Source: CAYGAW01 sp964347945 (GTDB lineage Bacteria > Chloroflexota > Anaerolineae > UBA7937 > B3-Chlor). From it: a DNA stretch of 11,326 bases. The notes beneath the pieces were generated by a model. The model did not search any database. It was not told the origin of the DNA and was given only the letters and a program-made list of their open reading frames with translations. Below, piece by piece: positions 6,855-11,326 of the stretch (its first letter is position 1; each line of letters opens with the position of its first letter). Position numbers and translations under genes: made by a program. The stretch covers positions 1-11,326 of the forward strand of contig CAYGAW010000218.1 of the NCBI GenBank assembly GCA_964347945.1, in the 5' to 3' direction.

Positions 6855-6860
6855 ACCTCC
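6855..6860 (-). promoter_or_regulatory. Ribosome binding site of the ferredoxin gene
   Basis: GGAGGT on the minus strand, 7 bases before the ATG at 6848. The ATG at 6854 overlaps its immediate edge and is too close to be used, so the site fixes the start. Confidence 0.8.
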
Positions 6861-7013
6861 GTGAGTGTGGCAGCAATGGGCCACCAAGTGTCAGCTCAGG
6901 CGAAGGCTGGTGAGCCCCTTCACCCTTCACAGGCCGCCCGCAGTCCCAGGAATAAGGTCCTTGGGCCGGCGTCGGGAGACATGCCGCACGAAGCTGGTTG
7001 GATTCCGAGGGAG

Positions 7014-7039
7014 GGAAGGAAGCCCAGGGCTTCCCTTCC
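7014..7039 (-). other. Strong intercistronic hairpin after bzdQ
   Basis: In the 212-bp gap between bzdQ and the ferredoxin, the arms GGAAGGAAGCCC (7014-7025) and GGGCTTCCCTTCC (7027-7039) form a nearly perfect stem of about 11 bp with one bulged C and a 3-base loop. It begins 22 bases after the bzdQ stop. The following minus-strand bases are pyrimidine-rich but not a T-run, so it is more likely an mRNA-stabilising or processing structure than a terminator. The rest of the gap (6861-7013) has only a weak 5-bp hairpin at 6909-6924 and no convincing promoter. Confidence 0.5.
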
Positions 7040-7060
7040 TTGCCTCGTTGGTGACTGCTA

Positions 7061-7945
7061 TTACTTCTTGCGCTCTTTCTGCACCAGAGCTCTGGCGAAC
7101 AGGGCGCCACCGATGGCACCGGCAATCTGGGTGTCAAGAGTAGGCTTGAGGGCCTTGATTCCCAGTTCTCTCTCGATCCTGCTCACGACGCCGATATTCT
7201 TGGCGATGCCGCCGGTGATAGCGAAATCCTCCTCTACGCCCAGGCGCTCCAGCAAGCCTACCACTCTGTGGGCCATGGCCAGACAGTAGGCAGCCAGGAC
7301 CCTCTCCTTGGGCCAGCCCTCACGCAAGAGGGCGGAGGCTTCTGATTTGGCGAAGACAACGCAGGTGCTGCTCACCATGGGCGGCTCCTCCTCAACCTGC
7401 AGCGACATCTCACCGACCTTGGTGATGTGCACACCCAGCAGGTCGGCAAAGACCTCCATGCCTCGGCCGGTACCGGCTGCACACTTGTCGTTCATGAGGA
7501 ACGCAACTACCTTGCCTTTCTCATCAACGCGGATGGCCTTGCAGTCCTGACCACCCATATCAAGCACCGTCTTGATGGTGGGCCCGTACATGAAGTTCGC
7601 CCCTCGGGCGTGGCAGGCAATCTCCGTGATGGCGCGCTGCGCGAAGGGGACATTGACCCTTCCGTAGCCCGTGCCGACCACGTAGTGGATATCGTCCGGG
7701 GTCATACCCGTGTCTTCCAAGGCCCAGTCCATGGCATTCTCGGCGCTTTTGGGGCTGTCGGAACCAGTACGCATGTTGCTGTAGGCGTAGAGCTTCCCAT
7801 CCGTCATGATCACTGCCTGGGAACTAACCGATCCCACATCCACCCCAGCGCTGACAATGTCTGCCTCTTTCCAGTCAATGTCGGGGTCATGCCAGTTCGA
7901 TTCTGTCCAGCGCCAATACTCGTTGGTGGTCGTATCCTCGGCCAT
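7061..7945 (-). CDS. bzdQ: Benzoyl-CoA reductase ATPase subunit, BzdQ/BcrA type
   Basis: A 294-residue ASKHA-fold ATPase of the BadF/BadG/BcrA/BcrD family. The phosphate-1 loop is GVDVGSVSSQAVI (34-46), phosphate-2 is DMGGQDCKAI (129-138) and the adenosine motif is ITGGIAKNIG (243-252). C155 (NDKCAAGTG) and C195 (STCVVFAKSE) are the two conserved cysteines that, with those of the partner subunit, hold a 4Fe-4S cluster bridging the ATPase dimer. ATP hydrolysis there lowers the potential of electrons passed to the catalytic subunits. The N-terminal extension with EYWRWTESNWHDPDIDW (9-25) and the length near 300 match Azoarcus BzdQ; Thauera BcrA is much longer. The start at 7945 is chosen because AGGAGG is 8 bases upstream, against 2 bases for the ATG at 7951. 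It lies 45 bases after bzdP. Confidence 0.93.
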   Translation of the reverse strand: MAEDTTTNEYWRWTESNWHDPDIDWKEADIVSAGVDVGSVSSQAVIMTDGKLYAYSNMRTGSDSPKSAENAMDWALEDTGMTPDDIHYVVGTGYGRVNVPFAQRAITEIACHARGANFMYGPTIKTVLDMGGQDCKAIRVDEKGKVVAFLMNDKCAAGTGRGMEVFADLLGVHITKVGEMSLQVEEEPPMVSSTCVVFAKSEASALLREGWPKERVLAAYCLAMAHRVVGLLERLGVEEDFAITGGIAKNIGVVSRIERELGIKALKPTLDTQIAGAIGGALFARALVQKERKK

Positions 7946-7953
7946 ATGCATAT

Positions 7954-7959
7954 CCTCCT
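7954..7959 (-). promoter_or_regulatory. Ribosome binding site of bzdQ
   Basis: AGGAGG, 8 bases before the ATG at 7945 and only 2 bases before the ATG at 7951. It selects the shorter protein. Confidence 0.75.
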
Positions 7960-7990
7960 CGGTTGTTCTGCGTTACCTGGTTGAGGCCTC

Positions 7991-8764
7991 CTACTTGCTG
8001 AGACCTGCAGCGAGAAGAGCGGCCCCGTAGGCGCTCACGTACTCCGGATCCTCTGGGATCAGGACCTCGACCTCCAGATCCCGTTCCAGGGAATCCACGA
8101 ACCCGGGGTTCCTCGCCACGCCTCCGATGAGAGCCACCTCTGGCTCCACGCCCACCCGGCGCGCCATGGATGTGATACGTGTGGCCATGGCATCGTGGAC
8201 TGCCCGAGCTATGTCCGGCTTCTCCGTCTTGGCGTGAATGAGAGAGACCACCTCCGATTCGGCAAAGACGGCGCACTGGGCGTTCATGGGTACCGCTTTG
8301 GTCGAGGTCAGCGACAGCGGGCCCAGTTCCTCCAGCGGCACTTCGAGAGCCCTTGCCATCGCCTCGGTGAAGGCTCCGGCGCCAGCTGCGCACCGCTCGT
8401 TGATGGCAAAGTCGACGACCTTGCCTCGCTCATCTACCCTGATGGCTCGTCCCTCCTCGGCACCCACGTCTATGACAGTCTTGGCCTGAGCGTACAAATA
8501 GGTGGCACCAGCTGCATCGGCGCCGACCTCAGTGTAGGAGTCGTCGGAGTCAGAGACCTCTTTTCGGCCTGCACCAGTAGCGAAGACCTTCTCCAGCTTG
8601 TCCCGCGTGAGGCCAGCATCCTTCAGGGCTGCGTCAAAGGCTTCCTTAATAGAGGCTTGCGTATCTAGGCCAGCTAGAACCAGACCTTTGCCCAGGATCT
8701 TGCCATCTTCCTGGATCACGACCTTGACGTTCTTGGCACCCACGTCTATCCCTGCGGTTATCAT
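7991..8764 (-). CDS. bzdP: Benzoyl-CoA reductase ATPase subunit, BzdP/BcrD type
   Basis: A 257-residue ASKHA ATPase, the second member of the reductase's ATPase pair. Visible motifs are the phosphate-1 loop GIDVGAKNVKVVI (5-17), phosphate-2 VIDVGAEEGRAI (97-108), the cluster cysteines C125 (NERCAAGAG) and C164 (QCAVFAESE), and the adenosine motif LIGGVARNPG (212-221). Two different activator-type subunits encoded side by side distinguish class I aryl-CoA reductases from 2-hydroxyacyl-CoA dehydratases, which normally have one homodimeric activator. The start is the ATG at 8764, 8 bases after AGGAGG; the upstream in-frame GTG at 8770 is only 2 bases from that site. It is a little shorter than BzdP/BcrD of Azoarcus and Thauera (about 280 residues). 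It lies 65 bases after bzdO. Confidence 0.93.
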   Translation of the reverse strand: MITAGIDVGAKNVKVVIQEDGKILGKGLVLAGLDTQASIKEAFDAALKDAGLTRDKLEKVFATGAGRKEVSDSDDSYTEVGADAAGATYLYAQAKTVIDVGAEEGRAIRVDERGKVVDFAINERCAAGAGAFTEAMARALEVPLEELGPLSLTSTKAVPMNAQCAVFAESEVVSLIHAKTEKPDIARAVHDAMATRITSMARRVGVEPEVALIGGVARNPGFVDSLERDLEVEVLIPEDPEYVSAYGAALLAAGLSK

Positions 8765-8772
8765 TGTCACAA

Positions 8773-8778
8773 CCTCCT
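8773..8778 (-). promoter_or_regulatory. Ribosome binding site of bzdP
   Basis: AGGAGG with 8 bases to the ATG at 8764 and 2 bases to the GTG at 8770. It favours the ATG. Confidence 0.78.
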
Positions 8779-8829
8779 CAGATCTAGTGGCAGACGCGGA
8801 GACTCCGCACAGGCAGTCCCCGCAGATCT
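8779..8829 (-). other. Intercistronic hairpin region between bzdO and bzdP
   Basis: A GCGGA-GAC-TCCGC hairpin (8796-8808) lies between two copies of CAGATCT (8779-8785 and 8823-8829). AGATCT is its own reverse complement, so the two copies could also pair and close an outer stem next to the bzdP ribosome binding site. No T-run follows. It could tune processing or translation of bzdP; low certainty. Confidence 0.3.
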
Positions 8830-10164
8830 CTACTGCTTCAACCTGGGCACGTCGAGGCTCTCCATGAACGTATCTATGCGGGCCACAGTTCTGGCCTCGT
8901 CAAACTCCCTCTCGTCTCCCATGTTGCCCTCGAAGATCATCACTGGGAAGCCAGCGTCGAGCAGGGCCAGCCTGTTCTCGGCGATGCCCAGGCTCAAGCC
9001 TTCGCAGCCGCGGTTGTAATGCAGCATCACACCATCCAGCTTCCAGTCCTTGGCGATCGAGATCATCATATCGCTCTTGTACTTTGGATGGTAGAAGTGC
9101 TGCCACTCAGGCTTGCTCAACTCCCATTCTGCCAGGACGCGCAAAGCGTGGTCACGGTCTTTGATTTCGACTCCCTGGGACTGAGGAGTGGGCCTGGGTA
9201 CCCATTGGCCTTCGTCATCCATGATCCAGTTGCCGATGAGGCCGAAGGTGTAGAGAGAGCCAACGGACACACAGCCATACACGTTCGCCATATAGCGGAA
9301 TACGCGCAGGAAGCCCCAAGGTGGCTGGGTGTCGGTCATCACCCTCGCCTGTTCATTCTCAATCGCCGCGATTTGGCTATCAACTCTCTCCTGAACCTCA
9401 GCCAAGAGTTCATCGTAGAAGTCGGCCACCTCCTTCGAACTCTTCTGCAGAGTCCCCAGTACGTAGAGGGAGTACATGGTCTTTTCCTCCAGCGGAGCGG
9501 GGATGGTCTGGTTCAGGGCGCAGATTTCGGCCCACGTGGAGGTCGACCGACAGGTGTTGTAGACGGCCTCGATCAGTTTCTCGTCCTCATACTTGCGGCC
9601 AGTGGTTTCCTCCAGCCACTCGATGCCGTCATGCATCTGCCCGACGACATACTCGATCCCCCTTTCAGTCAGTTCTGAGTAGGGACCGACTGCCACATCG
9701 ACGCAGTACATGGGAATGCCGCCCTCCAGGTCGCTGACTACCTGGTACCACTTGGCGTGGCTGCAGCAAATGTGGTCTTGCCAGATGAAGTCGGGCTTGG
9801 GGAAGGGCTTTCGCTCCTCACCAGGCTCTACCCAGCCATACTGGTTGAGGAGGATGGACCCCCAGTAGTTACGCATATAGGCGCACAGATCCCTGGCAAA
9901 ACCCTCTCTCTCTGCCGCCTCCAGGCACTCGTCGGAGAAATCCTTCTGATGGGCTATCGTGGCCCCATAGGGCTCGCTGGTGATGGGATAGACATCGTCG
10001 CCAAGGCCCGCAGGGATGGCGTCGAAGGTCCAGGCCCCACCTGCCCAGCGCAGGCCACCCTTCTCGTGGGCAGCTCCGTAGTTCCTGTAGTAGTTGGCTC
10101 TGATCTCCTTTGCCTTCTCCCAAGTCTTCAGAGGAGCGGTCTTGTACTTGGTCTTGTTGGCCAT
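8830..10164 (-). CDS. bzdO: Benzoyl-CoA reductase catalytic subunit, BzdO/BcrB type
   Basis: A 444-residue member of the HgdB/BcrB/BadE family (2-hydroxyacyl-CoA dehydratase D component fold). It pairs with BzdN to form the catalytic module that reduces the aromatic ring of benzoyl-CoA or an analogue to the cyclic dienoyl-CoA. Its length matches Azoarcus BzdO (about 450). Cysteines placed to hold the active-site cluster are C94 (DLCAYMRNYWG), C133/C134 (DHICCSHAKW) and C387 (HYNRGCEGLS). C298 (YGCVSVGSLY) is a further candidate. Near the C-terminus, FPVMIFEGNMGDERE (406-420) is typical of the family. AGGAGG lies 11 bases before the ATG, somewhat far. It lies 67 bases after bzdN with no terminator between. 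The exact acyl-CoA substrate cannot be read from the sequence; methyl- and hydroxybenzoyl-CoA reductases share this architecture. Confidence 0.93.
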   Translation of the reverse strand: MANKTKYKTAPLKTWEKAKEIRANYYRNYGAAHEKGGLRWAGGAWTFDAIPAGLGDDVYPITSEPYGATIAHQKDFSDECLEAAEREGFARDLCAYMRNYWGSILLNQYGWVEPGEERKPFPKPDFIWQDHICCSHAKWYQVVSDLEGGIPMYCVDVAVGPYSELTERGIEYVVGQMHDGIEWLEETTGRKYEDEKLIEAVYNTCRSTSTWAEICALNQTIPAPLEEKTMYSLYVLGTLQKSSKEVADFYDELLAEVQERVDSQIAAIENEQARVMTDTQPPWGFLRVFRYMANVYGCVSVGSLYTFGLIGNWIMDDEGQWVPRPTPQSQGVEIKDRDHALRVLAEWELSKPEWQHFYHPKYKSDMMISIAKDWKLDGVMLHYNRGCEGLSLGIAENRLALLDAGFPVMIFEGNMGDEREFDEARTVARIDTFMESLDVPRLKQ

Positions 10165-10231
10165 TTGTCTACCTACCTCCTAGATGGACGATTGTGCGCG
10201 ACAGCTGACTAGCGTCTGTGGTCTGTTAGAA

Positions 10232-11326
10232 CTAGAAGAGGTCCTCCTCTTCGAGTATCTCCAGGAAGGCCTCCACTCTGGTCTTGAACTGTCCCACGGG
10301 TACCGTGACATCAAGCTCGAGGAACAGGGTTGTCAGGCCCTCCTCCTCCAAGGCATTCTTAATGGCCGGGATGTCCAGTTCATGGGGGTCACAGAACTTC
10401 TGCTGCAATATCACCGCTCCACTGGCATCCCAGTCCTTGGCCAGGCTCAGAATGTGCGGAGTCCTGGAACGAACTGGCCAGTCCTTGCTGGGGCACGCTA
10501 CTCTGGTGACGTATCTGGTGGCGATAGCTGTGAGGGGATCCCCGTCAGGTACCACTTCGTCCCAGAAATACCTGGTGCCGGTGCAGTGGTCGTCAATGAC
10601 GAAGGTGGAGCCGCAAGACTCCACCATCTCAATGAACTCGTGATCATCATCCTCGCTGCCGAGGATCATCAGACGCTGCCCGATGGGACGTCCGAGCGTC
10701 CGATCTTCCAGCTCGGTGAGGCTATCCTCTACGATGCGGGCGTGCTCTTCTTTGTCAACTATCTGGCTGGACACCACCATGTACATGGACTCCAGACCAC
10801 TGAGGGGGGGATCCTCCCGCTTTCGCAGTTCATAGACCTGCTTCATCAGCTGTCTGTCTTTGTTCATTATCTCGATGCCCCGCATCAGGTCAGCGTCGGT
10901 GATCTCCCTGCCGGTCCACTTCTCGATGGCTTCCTTGAAGGCCTTCAACTCGCCAACCATGTAAGGTATAGCCCGCGGGCTCTGCACGTTGTGAGGCATG
11001 GAGAGATAGTAGCTCCAATCCACCGGAACATGAAGCTCCCAACTGGTGTAGGCCTGGCGGATATGCAGGCAGGACTGGGCGATCATGATCCCATCGAGGT
11101 AGTCGTACCTTCCCTCCAGTCCCTGGGCCAGACAGTCGCGACAGAAAGGGCAGTACATGGCGAAAATGTGGGGCTCTGTCACGTCCTGAGGCTCGTGGCT
11201 GCCCAGGATGCGGACCGGGAGGATATCCGCCGCATAGCATATCTCCTCTGGGACATACGTGCAGAAATATCCGAGGACCTTGCCGCCTCTCTTGTCCTTC
11301 CAGTACTTGGCATACTCATGCCGATT
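10232..11326 (-). CDS. bzdN: Benzoyl-CoA reductase catalytic subunit, BzdN/BcrC type (5' end outside window)
   Basis: The reading frame is open to the right edge, giving 364 visible residues in phase from base 11326. An internal GTG at 11182 is not the start, because conserved family sequence, GYFCTYVPEEICYAADILPV (19-38 of the visible part), lies upstream of it. Compared with BzdN/BcrC (about 380-390 residues), roughly 15-25 residues are missing. Cysteines that may bind the cluster are C22 and C30, the group CPFCRDC (C59, C62, C65), C248 (DDHCTGTRYFW) and C312 (QQKFCDPHELD). The protein is the partner of BzdO in the ring-reducing module. It ends in EEEDLF, an acidic tail shared with two other proteins of the window. 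Being the first visible gene, it places the operon promoter beyond the right edge. Confidence 0.93.
   Translation of the reverse strand, partial: NRHEYAKYWKDKRGGKVLGYFCTYVPEEICYAADILPVRILGSHEPQDVTEPHIFAMYCPFCRDCLAQGLEGRYDYLDGIMIAQSCLHIRQAYTSWELHVPVDWSYYLSMPHNVQSPRAIPYMVGELKAFKEAIEKWTGREITDADLMRGIEIMNKDRQLMKQVYELRKREDPPLSGLESMYMVVSSQIVDKEEHARIVEDSLTELEDRTLGRPIGQRLMILGSEDDDHEFIEMVESCGSTFVIDDHCTGTRYFWDEVVPDGDPLTAIATRYVTRVACPSKDWPVRSRTPHILSLAKDWDASGAVILQQKFCDPHELDIPAIKNALEEEGLTTLFLELDVTVPVGQFKTRVEAFLEILEEEDLF

Noticed and set aside
7061..8764. The two ATPases as activators of a 2-hydroxyacyl-CoA dehydratase
   Set aside because: Those systems normally use one homodimeric activator. Two distinct subunits, with a BzdQ-like N-terminal extension and BzdN/BzdO partners, point to a class I aryl-CoA reductase.
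10232..11182. BzdN starting at the GTG at 11182
   Set aside because: Family-conserved sequence is encoded in the same open frame upstream, up to the window edge, so the gene is simply cut by the window.

Overview
All convincing genes lie on the minus strand, so the window reads from right to left. It carries most of an operon for an ATP-dependent (class I) aryl-CoA reductase of the Azoarcus BzdNOPQ type, the enzyme that dearomatises benzoyl-CoA or a close analogue in anaerobes. The host is therefore very likely an anaerobic degrader of aromatic compounds. The taxon cannot be fixed from the sequence. A UPF0182 membrane protein, strong AGGAGG ribosome binding sites and sigma-70-like promoters fit a Chloroflexota, Firmicutes or deltaproteobacterial-type anaerobe better than the Betaproteobacteria in which the Bzd enzyme was first described (inference).

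Right part (6561-11326): in transcription order, bzdN (5' end outside the window), bzdO, bzdP, bzdQ and a 2[4Fe-4S] ferredoxin like BzdM. BzdN and BzdO form the catalytic half. BzdP and BzdQ are the paired ASKHA-fold ATPases that pump electrons into it. The ferredoxin would feed the ATPases. Intercistronic gaps are 45-67 bp, except for 212 bp before the ferredoxin.

Middle (3883-6560): a 158-bp leader with a clear intrinsic terminator, then an 839-residue iron-sulfur flavoprotein that is probably the electron-input partner. It joins a NuoG-like N-terminus (2Fe-2S, His-Cys3 cluster and two 4Fe-4S clusters) to a GltD-like FAD/NAD(P)H module. It ends in a roughly 90-residue domain that I read as a degenerate GIY-YIG (UvrC N-terminal-like) fold.

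Left part (1-3882): a GNAT acetyltransferase with its own promoter, an 80-residue cysteine-containing protein of unknown function, an intrinsic terminator, a new promoter, and a UPF0182 seven-helix membrane protein.

The most notable signals are the GIY-YIG-like tail domain on a redox enzyme, a shared acidic C-terminus ending in Asp-Leu-Phe on three unrelated proteins, the loss of the usual NADPH-binding arginines in the flavoprotein, and the terminator placed between the ferredoxin and the flavoprotein. No tRNA, rRNA, CRISPR array, insertion sequence or integrase was seen, and no gene-free stretch exceeds 300 bases.
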